The notes: a model not told the origin generated them from the sequence alone. Shown: positions 1 to 7,831, counted from the stretch's first letter. The stretch is DNA of 23,108 bases from VRUE01 sp044867925 (GCA_044867925.1 JBIOVV010000023.1:1-23108); one strand, 5' to 3'. Program-made: numbers and translations.

Positions 1-802
1 CGAGCAGGTGGGTGGCAAAGCTGTGTCGCAGCGTGTGCGGGCTCATCTGGCCAGCCAGGCCGGCGGCCCGGGCGTTGCGCTGGACGATCTTGTAGAGGCC
101 CTGGCGGCTCAGCGGGCCGCCGCGGAAGTTGACGAAGAGCCTCGCCTCGTGGCGTTCGCCGATCAGCTTGGGTCGACCGCCGCGCAGGTACGAGGAGATC
201 GCCGCGATCGCCTTGCGGCCGAGCGGCACCAAGCGTTCCTTGCTGCCCTTGCCGCGTGCCCGCAGAAACCCCTCGTGCAGGTCGATGTCGGACAGCTCCA
301 GCCCGATCGTCTCCGAGGCACGCAGCCCGCAGGCGTACATCACCTCGAGCAGGGCCCGGTCGCGCAGAGCGGTCGGCTCGTCGCCGCTCGGTGCCGCCAG
401 CAGCTTCTGAACCTCGGCGTAATTGAGCACCTGGGGCAGCTTCTTGGCCCGGCGCGGCGCGCTCAGCGCCGCGGTCGGATCGTCGCCGATCAGCTCGTCG
501 CGGCGCAGCTGCTTGTAGAAGGAGCGCAGGCAGGCGGCCTTGCGGTGCACGGTCGCCGCCGAGCAGGCGGGACGCCCGTCGCCGGTCGCCAGCTCGGCGA
601 GGAACTCGCCGATGTCGGCGGGACCGGCCGTCAAGGCGTCGAGGCTGTGAGTCGAGAGGTACTCGCCGTACTGGTTCAGATCGGTGCGGTAGGCGTCGAG
701 GGTGTTGCGTGAGAGCCCCCGCTCCAACTCCAGGTAGGAGAGGAAGTCGAGGACGAGGGACTCGAAGCGGGACTCGGTGCGCGGTGGATCGGCGACGACC
801 AT
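1..802 (-). CDS. xerD: Tyrosine recombinase XerD/XerC (3' end outside window)
   Basis: Site-specific tyrosine recombinase, probably the Xer protein that resolves chromosome dimers at dif in the cytoplasm. I translated 267 residues from ATG at 802-800; the gene runs off the left edge. The N-terminal SAM-like core-binding domain covers about residues 10-110 and includes the typical ERGLSRNTLDAYRTDL stretch. The catalytic domain shows Arg161 in ACGLRASE, Lys185 in RGKGSK, and His256/Arg259 in HTLRHSFATHLL. The nucleophilic Tyr, expected about 30 residues further on, is outside the window. A GAGGAG lies about 12 nt before the ATG. The gene follows DUF3866 by 127 bp, a gap that holds two hairpins. 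In M. tuberculosis a xerD-like gene also closes this block (Rv1701), which favours the housekeeping Xer over a mobile-element integrase. XerC versus XerD cannot be settled from this fragment. Confidence 0.93.
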   Translation of the reverse strand, partial: MVVADPPRTESRFESLVLDFLSYLELERGLSRNTLDAYRTDLNQYGEYLSTHSLDALTAGPADIGEFLAELATGDGRPACSAATVHRKAACLRSFYKQLRRDELIGDDPTAALSAPRRAKKLPQVLNYAEVQKLLAAPSGDEPTALRDRALLEVMYACGLRASETIGLELSDIDLHEGFLRARGKGSKERLVPLGRKAIAAISSYLRGGRPKLIGERHEARLFVNFRGGPLSRQGLYKIVQRNARAAGLAGQMSPHTLRHSFATHLL

Positions 803-831
803 GGCGGGGAGGTTCTCCTCGGGACGGAGCA

Positions 832-850
832 TCCCTTGGTTGGCAAGGGA
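832..850. repeat. Small perfect hairpin in the xerD leader
   Basis: TCCCTTG (832-838) and CAAGGGA (844-850) form a perfect 7-bp stem with a 5-nt loop, about 30 bp before the xerD start. It would sit in the xerD 5' untranslated region. No T-run follows on either strand, so it is not a convincing intrinsic terminator. An attenuator or mRNA-stability role is possible but not shown. Confidence 0.4.
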
Positions 851-881
851 CCGTGCGCTTGGCCGCGGGGCCCGTCGCGGT

Positions 882-933
882 CTGAGGGAGGCCTGCGGGC
901 GGGCGCAGGGCGTCCGTTCTCGGCCTCCCTCAG
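882..933. repeat. 12-bp perfect inverted repeat over the DUF3866 stop codon
   Basis: CTGAGGGAGGCC (882-893) is matched exactly by GGCCTCCCTCAG (922-933), with a 28-bp loop. The right arm contains the stop codon of the DUF3866 gene (930-932). On the minus strand this is a strong stem exactly at the gene end, but no U-tract follows. It could be a Rho-dependent or processing hairpin, or a repeat element. Confidence 0.5.
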
Positions 934-2003
934 CCCACGCCACCCGCGGACGATGCGGCCAAGGCGCTTCCCGAGGCCAGGGCTGCAGCGAAGAAGAGGG
1001 GGTCCTCCGATATGGAGCGGCCCATCGTGCGGGACGGGAGGCCCGCTGACTCGTAGCCGGAGATGTCGGCTGGCGCCTCGTGGAGGCGATGTTTCCAGCC
1101 GGCTGCAGTGGCGAGGACGGCAATAGGGACGGGCTCGTTGGCGGGAACTGGGATCTCCACCGCGGCGAGGAGGAGTTGGAGGACGGTGAGGGTGTGGTGG
1201 CTCACGGGTTTGTGGCGCTCGCGGGGGTCGGCTGAGGAGAGGCGGGGCGAGAGCAGGGTTGGGAGGCCCAGAGCCAGCGAGGCGTGGGCGGTATCGAGGG
1301 CGGCGGTGCCGCCGTGGCCGAGGCGGGTCTCGGAGCCGATGATGCCGGGGCCGGGGCCGGCGATCACGGCGTCCCAGCCGAGCCCATGTGCAGCCGCATC
1401 GAGGGCGCCGGCGACCGAGATCGCCTCATGCTCGCCGCCATACGCCGGCGCAGCCGTGATGTGACCGCAGAGCAGTCCGCGCTCGCGCAGCTCGGCGACG
1501 TCGCGGCTGAGCGAGCCAGGGAGCGCCCCTCCTCCTGTCTGCACATAGCCGACCTTCAGCCCAGCAGCCCCCTCCATCGCCGCCCACACCGCGGGCGCCA
1601 AGTGCCCATGCACCGGCAGGACCAACACCGGCACCGGGTGCAACGTTTTTCGGCTCTCCCGGGACCCTAAGACGTTGCACCCCTCCACCGGCCCCTCCAC
1701 CGGCCCCTCCACGGGCTCGACGGCGTGCTGAAGCGAGGAGTAGTTGAGCTTCATCACGTGCTCGTCGTTCTCTCCGCCCCCGCCCGCGAGGCCGCGGGTC
1801 AGGTTGACATGGACCACGTCGAAGCCGCCGGAGCCGAGCTTCAGGTCGAGCGCCTCGACGTTGACGACGACCTCGTCGCCCTCACGCATCTCCCCGAGCA
1901 TCGACTCGTCCGCCCAGGCCGGGCGACGCTCGCCGTCGACCTCGACCGTCAGCGGCTCCTCGGCGACCACGATGCCGCGACGGAGCTTCAGCCGGCCGTT
2001 CAC
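930..2003 (-). CDS. DUF3866 family protein
   Basis: Protein of unknown function, 357 residues. The N-terminus (RLKLRRGIVV, then VEVDGERRPAW, GDEVVVNVEALDLKLGSGGFDVVHVNL) and the following HVMKLNYSSLQHAV fit DUF3866. The C-terminal part has several glycine-rich stretches (VLVLPVHGHLAPAV, AGPGPGIIGSETRLGHGG). No catalytic function is established for the family. The GTG start (2003-2001) overlaps the stop of the upstream M20 peptidase gene in a GTGA, implying coupling. Residues about 96-122 are unusual: they are encoded by a 12-bp tandem repeat (EGPVEGPVEG) plus a palindromic element (GCNVLGSRESRKTLHPV). They separate the first block from the rest in what appears to be a variable linker. The family call is from remembered motif patterns; the boundaries are secure. 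Confidence 0.82.
   Translation of the reverse strand: MNGRLKLRRGIVVAEEPLTVEVDGERRPAWADESMLGEMREGDEVVVNVEALDLKLGSGGFDVVHVNLTRGLAGGGGENDEHVMKLNYSSLQHAVEPVEGPVEGPVEGCNVLGSRESRKTLHPVPVLVLPVHGHLAPAVWAAMEGAAGLKVGYVQTGGGALPGSLSRDVAELRERGLLCGHITAAPAYGGEHEAISVAGALDAAAHGLGWDAVIAGPGPGIIGSETRLGHGGTAALDTAHASLALGLPTLLSPRLSSADPRERHKPVSHHTLTVLQLLLAAVEIPVPANEPVPIAVLATAAGWKHRLHEAPADISGYESAGLPSRTMGRSISEDPLFFAAALASGSALAASSAGGVG
1636..1682. repeat. Palindromic element inserted in frame in the DUF3866 gene
   Basis: GGGTGCAACGT (1636-1646) and ACGTTGCACCC (1672-1682) are perfect 11-bp inverted arms around a 25-bp centre that itself contains CCCGGG. The centre also has TTTTTCGG and AAGACG, short motifs that recur in the palindrome near 3170-3190. 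The element is read through by the gene on the minus strand as GCNVLGSRESRKTLHPV. It looks like a short dispersed palindromic repeat, but the window holds no second full copy. Confidence 0.6.
1681..1712. repeat. 12-bp tandem repeat, about 2.7 copies
   Basis: The unit CCCTCCACCGGC is repeated from 1681 with period 12, ending with a partial third copy. On the minus strand it encodes the repeated tetrapeptide PVEG in the DUF3866 protein. It directly abuts the palindrome at 1636-1682. Confidence 0.75.
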
Positions 2004-3112
2004 TGCACAGGCGCGGCGGCGGCCTCGGCGACGATGCCCTCGCAGACCTCGAGCATCGCGTCGAGGTTGCGGGCGCTGACCGACTCGTCCGGCGTGTGGT
2101 TCGCCTCGGTCCCGTTGGCGAGCAGGACGCAGTCGAAGCCGTCGACGATCAGCGCGTTGGCGTCGCTGCCGCCGCCGGTGGCGGTGCGCCGCGGCTCGAC
2201 GCCGGCCCGCCTCAGTCCCGCCTCGGCCAATGCCAGCGCCGGCGAGGAGGGAGCGATCCTGTAGCCGCGGAAGAGCTCTTCGATCCGCACGTCGGCGTCG
2301 CAGCCGTACTCGCTGGCCCCCCAGGCGCAGGCATCGCTCAGCGCGCCGGCCACCTCGGCGGCCCGCCCCGAGTCGAGGCTGCGGGCCTCGGCGACGATCT
2401 CGCAGTGCCCCGGCACCACGTTGCCCGAGGTCCCGCCGGCGATCACACCGACGTTGGCGGTGGTCTCCTCGTCGAGCCGCCCCAGCTCCATGCGAGCGAT
2501 CGCGGCGGCGGCGGCGGCGATCGCGCTGCTGCCGTCCTCGGGACGGATGCCGGCGTGGGCCTCGACCCCGACGAAGTCGGCCAGCACCCGCTGCTGGGTC
2601 GGCGAGCTGACGATCACCTCGCCGACCGCGCTGGCGTGATCGAGGACGAAGCCGCAGCGCGAGCGCAGCACGCTCGCGTCAAAGGCCTTGGCGCCGCGCA
2701 GGCCCTGCTCCTCCGCCACGGTCAGCAGCAGCTCGATCCCGACCGGCGGCGGCTCGCTCGCGTGCCGCGCGACAAGCTCCATGAAGACCGCCACCGCGGC
2801 CTTGTTGTCGGCGCCGAGGATCGTCTCGCCGGCGCTGCGAAAGACGCCGTCGGATTCGACCACCTCGATCTGGCCTTTGTGCGGAACCGTGTCGATGTGG
2901 GCGCAGAACATGACCCACTCGTCGCTCTGCCCCGGCAGCCGAACGAGCAGGTTGCCGGCGCCGGCTTGAGCCGGCCCGGCGGCGTCGTCCTCGCCCACCT
3001 CGAGCCCCAGCGCGCGCAGCTCGGCGATGACAGTGTCGGCGACCTCCCGCTCCTCCCCCGTAGGACTTCGAATCTCACAGAGCCGGACAAAAGTCTCGTG
3101 AAGCCTCTCCAC
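2000..3112 (-). CDS. M20 family zinc peptidase (PepT-like)
   Basis: Dizinc aminopeptidase of the M20 family, most like the tripeptidase T/YqjE branch. It would hydrolyse small peptides in the cytoplasm; the substrate is unknown. Length is 370 residues. Metal and catalytic positions visible are His72 and Asp74 in AHIDTVP, Asp102 in GADNKAAVAVF, the Glu134-Glu135 pair in TVAEEQG, and Asp158 in FVLDHA. A C-terminal NGTEANHTPDESV provides the last metal His. The dimerisation (lid) domain lies at about residues 175-285. The start is GTG (3112-3110) with no clear Shine-Dalgarno sequence. Its stop overlaps the DUF3866 start by 4 bp. The 132-bp gap to pyrG is mostly a long palindrome. In M. tuberculosis the equivalent slot after pyrG holds a Nudix hydrolase (Rv1700), so the peptidase is a lineage-specific occupant. 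Confidence 0.9.
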   Translation of the reverse strand: MERLHETFVRLCEIRSPTGEEREVADTVIAELRALGLEVGEDDAAGPAQAGAGNLLVRLPGQSDEWVMFCAHIDTVPHKGQIEVVESDGVFRSAGETILGADNKAAVAVFMELVARHASEPPPVGIELLLTVAEEQGLRGAKAFDASVLRSRCGFVLDHASAVGEVIVSSPTQQRVLADFVGVEAHAGIRPEDGSSAIAAAAAAIARMELGRLDEETTANVGVIAGGTSGNVVPGHCEIVAEARSLDSGRAAEVAGALSDACAWGASEYGCDADVRIEELFRGYRIAPSSPALALAEAGLRRAGVEPRRTATGGGSDANALIVDGFDCVLLANGTEANHTPDESVSARNLDAMLEVCEGIVAEAAAAPVQ

Positions 3113-3147
3113 GGCGGGACAGGCTAACCGGGATACAGCATGACTGA

Positions 3148-3260
3148 GGGACTGTCCCGGTAGGGATGGAACGTCTTGTACTTTTTCGGCGATTCCTCGC
3201 GGCGCCAGCCCAGCGCGTCCTACCGAAAAAGTTAAGTGGAATCCCTACCGGGACAGCCCC
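3148..3260. mobile_element. 113-bp palindromic (REP/MITE-like) element overlapping the pyrG 3' end
   Basis: The outer arms are 3148-3167 and 3241-3260. They are inverted copies of 20 bp with one mismatch, carrying CTGTCCCGGTAGGGAT and its complement. A second nested pair matches exactly: ACTTTTTCGG (3180-3189) and CCGAAAAAGT (3223-3232). The apex is about 33 bp of GC-rich sequence. No coding capacity is visible, so if mobile it would be non-autonomous. The right arm contains the last four codons and the TAG stop (3245-3247) of pyrG. Transcribed from pyrG, the whole element folds into one long stem, so it may also act as a 3'-end or processing structure. Confidence 0.7.
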
Positions 3261-4915
3261 TGAACGGATTCGGCGTCCGGCAGCTCCGCCCCGTCCACAG
3301 GCCGCTCGCCTGCGTGGTGCGCCGCGGCGCCGACGAAGTCGCGGAAGAGCGGCTCCGGCCTGTTGGGCCGGGAGTTGAACTCCGGGTGGAACTGCGAGGC
3401 GACGAAGAAGGGATGGGCGGGCAACTCGACCATCTCGACCAGGCGCTCGTCGGGCGAGGTGCCACCGCAGACCAGGCCCTCGTCCTCGAGCCGCCGGCGC
3501 AGCTGGTTGTTGACCTCGTAGCGGTGACGATGGCGCTTGTAGATCACGGCCTCGCCGAAGATCTCACGGGCCCGCGTGCCCTCGTGCAGCTTGACCGGGT
3601 CGGCGCCGAGCCGCATCGTGCCGCCCATCTCGGAGACCTCCTTCTGCTCGGGCAGCAGGTCGACCACCGGGAACGGCGTCTCGGGATCGAACTCGGCCGA
3701 GTTGGCTCCGTCCATGCCGGCAACCGACCGGGCGAACTCGACCACCGCGATCTGCATGCCGAGGCAGATCCCCAGGTAGGGAATCTCGTGCTCGCGGGCG
3801 ATCCGCGCCGCCGAGACCTTGCCCTCGATGCCGCGCTCGCCGAAGCCGCCCGGGATGAGGATGCCGTCGATGCCTTCGAGCCGCTCCTCGTCGAAGTTCT
3901 CGGAGTCGACCAGCTCGACCTCGACCTTGACGCCGTGGTGGATGCCGCCGTGCTCGAGCGCCTCGATCACCGACTTGTAGGCGTCGGCGAGCTGGATGTA
4001 CTTGCCGACCAGGGCGATCCGCACCTTCCCCTCGGCCTCGTCGGCGCGCCTCACCATCGCCTCCCATTCGGAGAGGTCGGAGGAGGGCGCTTCCATCTCG
4101 AAATGGTCGAGAACCAGGTCGTCGACGCCCTCGGCGCGGAAGACCAGTGGCACCTTGTAGATGTTGTCGACGTCGTTGGCGGAGATCACCGCGTCGACGG
4201 GCAGGCTGGCGAAGAGGGCGATCTTCTCGCGGATCTCGCGGTCGAGGCGGCCCTCGGAGCGGCAGACAAGGGCGTGGGGCTGGATCCCGATCCGGCGCAG
4301 CTCGTTGACCGAGTGCTGCGTCGGCTTCGTCTTCAGCTCGCCGGCATGGCCGACGTAGGGCACCAGGGTCAGGTGCACGAACATCGAGCGCTTCGGCCCG
4401 AGGTCGGTGTAGAGCTGGCGGATCGACTCGAGGAAGGGCAGCGACTCGATGTCGCCGACGGTGCCGCCGATCTCGGTGATGACGAAGTCGACCGACTGCG
4501 ACTCGGCGACGATCCTGATCCGGTTCTTGATCTCGTTGGTGATGTGCGGGATCACCTGCACCGTGGCGCCGAGGTAGTCGCCGCGGCGCTCGCGGTTGAT
4601 CACCGAGTTGTAGACGGCGCCGGCGGTGACGTTGGAGGCGCGGGAGGTGTTCTCGTCGGTGAAGCGCTCGTAGTGGCCGAGGTCGAGGTCGGTCTCGGCG
4701 CCGTCCTCGGTGACGAAGACCTCGCCGTGCTGGAAGGGGCTCATCGTCCCCGGATCGACGTTGATGTAGGGATCGAACTTCTGCAGCTGGACCCGGTAGC
4801 CGCGCGAGCGCAACAGGCGGCCGATCGAGGCCGCGGCGATCCCCTTGCCGAGAGCCGAGACCACGCCACCGGTGACGAAAATGAAGCGTGTATCTCCTTG
4901 CGCGGGCCTGCTCAT
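3245..4915 (-). CDS. pyrG: CTP synthase
   Basis: Makes CTP from UTP, ATP and glutamine, the last step of de novo pyrimidine nucleotide synthesis, in the cytoplasm. The 556 residues fit the usual family size of about 535-590. The N-terminal amidoligase domain carries FVTGGVVSALGKGIAAASIG (near residues 13-32), QKFDPYINVDPGTMSPFQHG and EDGAETDLDLGHYERF. The C-terminal class I glutaminase has the oxyanion region IPGGFGERG, nucleophile Cys384 in YLGICLGMQ, and the His/Glu pair in QFHPEFNSRP. I chose ATG at 4915-4913, the normal family N-terminus; it overlaps the stop of the GT4 gene in an ATGA. The frame stays open upstream, but that is antisense to nothing and merely overlaps the GT4 gene. The last residues (GLSR) and the stop come from a palindromic repeat. 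Confidence 0.98.
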   Translation of the reverse strand: MSRPAQGDTRFIFVTGGVVSALGKGIAAASIGRLLRSRGYRVQLQKFDPYINVDPGTMSPFQHGEVFVTEDGAETDLDLGHYERFTDENTSRASNVTAGAVYNSVINRERRGDYLGATVQVIPHITNEIKNRIRIVAESQSVDFVITEIGGTVGDIESLPFLESIRQLYTDLGPKRSMFVHLTLVPYVGHAGELKTKPTQHSVNELRRIGIQPHALVCRSEGRLDREIREKIALFASLPVDAVISANDVDNIYKVPLVFRAEGVDDLVLDHFEMEAPSSDLSEWEAMVRRADEAEGKVRIALVGKYIQLADAYKSVIEALEHGGIHHGVKVEVELVDSENFDEERLEGIDGILIPGGFGERGIEGKVSAARIAREHEIPYLGICLGMQIAVVEFARSVAGMDGANSAEFDPETPFPVVDLLPEQKEVSEMGGTMRLGADPVKLHEGTRAREIFGEAVIYKRHRHRYEVNNQLRRRLEDEGLVCGGTSPDERLVEMVELPAHPFFVASQFHPEFNSRPNRPEPLFRDFVGAAAHHAGERPVDGAELPDAESVQGLSR

Positions 4916-5748
4916 GCTCTGCCGAGCGAGTCTAGCCAGCGCAGTGGCGGAACCGATTCGATCGTCGCCGAAATCGAACGCAACTCTCCGTAAATGGTCA
5001 GTCCGGCGACGGCGGCGAGGGCGATCAGGCGCGCGTCGGCACCCAATGTCGTCAGCAGCCAGACCCCGCCGACGGCGCCGAGCAGGTTGGAGCCGGTGTC
5101 GCCCAGCATCGCCCGCTCGCGCAGGGTGAAGGCGGCGCCGACCAGCGCCGGCCCGGCGAAGACGCCGAGCAGCTCCAGCGGCGCGAGGGTCCAGGCGCCG
5201 AGGCAGAGCCCGGCGCCGAGCAGCAGCAGCCCCTTCTCCGCCCGCCCCGGCCGCAGGTCGAGCAGGTTGAAGAGGTTGGTGGCGAGGATCAGCAGCGCCA
5301 CGTCGGCGACGTAGCGCCAGGATTCGAGCCCGCGGCCCGAGACCACGTAGGCCGCCAGCGCCAGCGCCCCCAGCGCCTTCACCGCTCCGGTCGAGAGGCT
5401 GCCCGAGCGCAGTGCGCGGGCATGCCCGCGCCAGCCCCTGGGCGCACTCGCCGCCTCGCCCCCGCCCAGCGAGTCGTCGAGGAAGCCGAGGAACGCGACC
5501 CCGAGCAGGTAGGGCATCCACTGGCGCAGCCCCGGGCTGAGCAGGTTGAGATCGGCGCGATCGTCGAGGAAGGCGAGCGGCGCCAGCGCAACCAGCGCCG
5601 CCGTCGCCAGCACGGCGCCGAGCGGGAAGGCGAGCCGGGCGCCGCGGTAGTTGACCCGGACCAGGCCGGCATCGAGCAGTCCCCGCACCCCCGCCGGCAC
5701 GACCAGCAGGGCAACCGCGATCGCAACCGGAAAGCCGACCCAGGTCAC
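4912..5748 (-). CDS. MraY/WecA-like glycosyltransferase family 4 membrane protein
   Basis: Integral membrane protein of 278 residues related to UDP-sugar:polyprenyl-phosphate sugar-1-phosphate transferases, which start cell-envelope glycan synthesis. Family motifs visible are NYRGARLAFPLG (33-44), the Asp pair in GFLDD (Asp91-Asp92), NLFNLLDLRPG (Asn158, Asn161, Asp164) and MLGDTGSNLLG (Asp217). About eight to ten hydrophobic segments are present. It is shorter than MraY or WecA (about 330-360), so the true substrate is uncertain. The GTG start (5748-5746) follows the mctB-like stop by 6 bp, and the gene end overlaps pyrG. It appears additional to the M. tuberculosis order, where mctB is followed directly by pyrG. 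It is probably one transcription unit with its neighbours. Confidence 0.85.
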   Translation of the reverse strand: MTWVGFPVAIAVALLVVPAGVRGLLDAGLVRVNYRGARLAFPLGAVLATAALVALAPLAFLDDRADLNLLSPGLRQWMPYLLGVAFLGFLDDSLGGGEAASAPRGWRGHARALRSGSLSTGAVKALGALALAAYVVSGRGLESWRYVADVALLILATNLFNLLDLRPGRAEKGLLLLGAGLCLGAWTLAPLELLGVFAGPALVGAAFTLRERAMLGDTGSNLLGAVGGVWLLTTLGADARLIALAAVAGLTIYGELRSISATIESVPPLRWLDSLGRA

Positions 5749-5754
5749 CTCAGG

Positions 5755-6624
5755 TCACGACCCCGGCGGCGGCAGCAGGTCGGGCAGGAGGCGATCGGCG
5801 GAGCCCTTGACGCCAAAGCTGCCCTCGGCGCCGAGCAGGGCGAACACGGCCGCCACTTTGCCCGCCGTGGCGTCGATGTCGTCGACGCTCGCGAGGTCGT
5901 TGCCGGCGAAGAAGGAGACCGAAGAGGGTTCCGCGGTCGAGGTCTCGACCCCGACCGCCGGAGTGCGCGTGCCGGTGAGCCCGGCCATCAACGCCGTTTC
6001 GAGCGTCGCCGCCTTGGAGCGCTGCACGGGGCCCATCTCTTCCGGCGTCTGGCGGACGACGATGACACCGTCGAGGGCGCCGAAATTGCCGCTGGCGCGC
6101 GAGAAGAGGTGACTGCGGACGCGATCGAGCAGGGTGCCGCCGCGGACGATCTGCCGCCCGGCGCCGGTGCCGAAAGCGGCCAGCGTGTCTTCGTTGCCGC
6201 GGATATCGGCGAAGCGGGTTTTGGCGAGATCGCCGGCCAGCGCATTGAGGTCGACCGGCTCGCGCACGACGCCGATGCCGACCAGGCCGGCTCCTGCCTG
6301 CCCGAGCGCATCCTCGATCGCCGAGGCGGTACCGCCAGGCAGATCGCCCAGGGCGACGACGCCGATCCGCCTGCCGGCGAGGCGGTCCCGCACCAGCGCC
6401 GGGTAGACGCGGGCGGCGAATTCTTCGGCGCGCGCCAGCTTGCCGTTCAGCTCGTCGGCTCGCTCGCGCTCGTCCTGCAGGTTTCCGGTCAGGCTCTGCT
6501 CGAGGTTCTTGCGGGTGTTGTTGAGCGCGTCGCCGCCGAACTCGGCGCCGATCAGGATCCCGATCGCGAGGGCGAGGAAGACGGCGATCAGCGAGACCGC
6601 GTGGTATCGGGCGCTGTAACCCAT
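5755..6624 (-). CDS. Copper transporter MctB-like protein
   Basis: Homologue of the Rv1698/MctB family by sequence pattern and position. In mycobacteria MctB limits copper accumulation and was described as a channel-forming envelope protein. Whether that holds in an organism without a mycomembrane is unknown. Length is 289 residues. The N-terminus has the family signature SARYHAVSLIAVFLALAIGI, a single membrane anchor (about residues 8-26). It is followed by a charged coiled-coil stretch (about 35-75, rich in Glu/Arg) and an alpha/beta domain with RIGVVALGDLPG and GALDGVIVVRQT. The start is ATG (6624-6622). It lies 19 bp after the steA-like gene and 6 bp before GT4, the same steA-mctB pairing as Rv1697-Rv1698. 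Confidence 0.85.
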   Translation of the reverse strand: MGYSARYHAVSLIAVFLALAIGILIGAEFGGDALNNTRKNLEQSLTGNLQDERERADELNGKLARAEEFAARVYPALVRDRLAGRRIGVVALGDLPGGTASAIEDALGQAGAGLVGIGVVREPVDLNALAGDLAKTRFADIRGNEDTLAAFGTGAGRQIVRGGTLLDRVRSHLFSRASGNFGALDGVIVVRQTPEEMGPVQRSKAATLETALMAGLTGTRTPAVGVETSTAEPSSVSFFAGNDLASVDDIDATAGKVAAVFALLGAEGSFGVKGSADRLLPDLLPPPGS

Positions 6625-6643
6625 CGGGGCGCAGGCTATTGGG

Positions 6644-7831
6644 CTACAGCCCGAGCCAGATCTTGATCTTCAGCCAGACCAGCTCGACCAGATCGCTGAG
6701 CGCCGGCGAGGTGATCACGACGATCGCCAGCAGCACCATGAAGGCGGCGAGAAAGAGCGCCATCGGGCCGAACGGGGAGCTCGGGTTGTAGAGGCGGCTC
6801 ACACCCTTGGCGTCGACCAGCTTCTCGCCGATGCGCAGGCGGGTGAGGAAGGTCGAGGACATGCCGCCGCGCTTGCGATCGAGGAACTCGATCAGGTTGA
6901 AATGAGCGCCGACGCTGACGATCAGCGTCGCCCCCTTCTCGTAGGCCATCAGCATCGCCACGTCCTCGCTGGTGCCGGCGGCGGGGAGCAGCATGTGGTC
7001 GAGACCCAGGTCGAGCAGCCGCTGGCGGCCGGGGGCGCGGCCGTCGGGATAGGCGTGGACGATCAGCTCGGCGCCGCAACGCAGCGCCTCGTCGCCGGCC
7101 GAGTCCATGTCGCCGAGGATCACGTCGGGCTCGAGCCCGGCCTCGAGCACTCCGTCGGCGCCGCCGTCGACGGCGACGACGACCGGGCGGACATCGCGGA
7201 TGTAGGCGCGCAGGGCCTTGAGGTCGCGGCGATGGCGGTCGCCGCGGACGACGATCAGCACGTGGCGATCGCGGAAGGAGGCGCGGGTCGGCGGGAACTC
7301 GACGGCGCCGGTCAGCAGGTCGGTCTCCTGGCGCACGTGGGCGACCGTGTTCTCGGCGAATTCGGCGAGGGCCTCGTCGACCCGCTCCAGCTGGGCGGTG
7401 CGCTGGCGCTCGAGCTCGTCGACGCCGAGCTCGCGGCCCCGCAGGATCTCGTGCCCGCCGCCGGAGACGACCCCGCCGGCGACGATGACGCGACTGCCCT
7501 CGGCGAGCAGCTCGAACGGGTCGGCCCCCTCGACGTCGATCAGCCGCACGCCCGCCTGCGCCAGCAGCAGCGGGCCGGCGTTGGGATAGCGGCCGTTGGA
7601 GGAGGGCGAGGCGTTGATCACGACCCTGACGCCGCTGGCGATCAGCTCCTCGGCGGCGATCCGGTCGATGTTGACGTGGTCGATGACGGCGACGTCGCCG
7701 GGGGCGAGCCGCTTGACCAGGTGCTTGGTGCGGCGCCCCAGGCGCACCCGCCCTTCGATTGCCTCAACCGGCGATGCGCCGTTGCGACGCGAGAGCAGGG
7801 CAGGAAAGCGACGGCGACTGGCGGTTGCCAC
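6644..7831 (-). CDS. steA: SteA-like cytokinetic-ring/thiamin-pyrophosphokinase-like protein
   Basis: 395 residues, matching the Rv1697/SteA family; in Corynebacterium, SteA works with SteB in daughter-cell separation. A central domain resembles thiamin pyrophosphokinase, with VAVDGGADGVLEAGLEPDVI followed by LGDMDS. The upstream GGGHEILRGRELG and downstream GTSEDVAMLMAYEKGA blocks are also typical of the family. A C-terminal hydrophobic helix (about residues 358-380) anchors the protein to the membrane, with a short amphipathic tail. The GTG start (7831-7829) lies 50 bp after a remnant of a recN 3' end, suggesting steA once followed recN directly, as in M. tuberculosis. Thiamin pyrophosphokinase activity is not assumed. 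The symbol rests on synteny plus the family pattern. Confidence 0.85.
   Translation of the reverse strand: MATASRRRFPALLSRRNGASPVEAIEGRVRLGRRTKHLVKRLAPGDVAVIDHVNIDRIAAEELIASGVRVVINASPSSNGRYPNAGPLLLAQAGVRLIDVEGADPFELLAEGSRVIVAGGVVSGGGHEILRGRELGVDELERQRTAQLERVDEALAEFAENTVAHVRQETDLLTGAVEFPPTRASFRDRHVLIVVRGDRHRRDLKALRAYIRDVRPVVVAVDGGADGVLEAGLEPDVILGDMDSAGDEALRCGAELIVHAYPDGRAPGRQRLLDLGLDHMLLPAAGTSEDVAMLMAYEKGATLIVSVGAHFNLIEFLDRKRGGMSSTFLTRLRIGEKLVDAKGVSRLYNPSSPFGPMALFLAAFMVLLAIVVITSPALSDLVELVWLKIKIWLGL

Noticed and set aside
8..712. Long plus-strand open frame opposite xerD
   Set aside because: It is the antisense shadow of a clear tyrosine recombinase; the high GC content keeps the opposite strand open, and its translation has no recognisable features.
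3236..4993. 585-codon plus-strand open frame opposite pyrG
   Set aside because: The minus strand encodes an unmistakable CTP synthase with all motifs; the plus frame is a low-complexity Asp/Leu/Gly/Val shadow.
4916..5521. N-terminal extension of the pyrG frame
   Set aside because: The extension is Arg/Ala-rich, overlaps the GT4 gene in another frame, and the family N-terminus starts at 4915.
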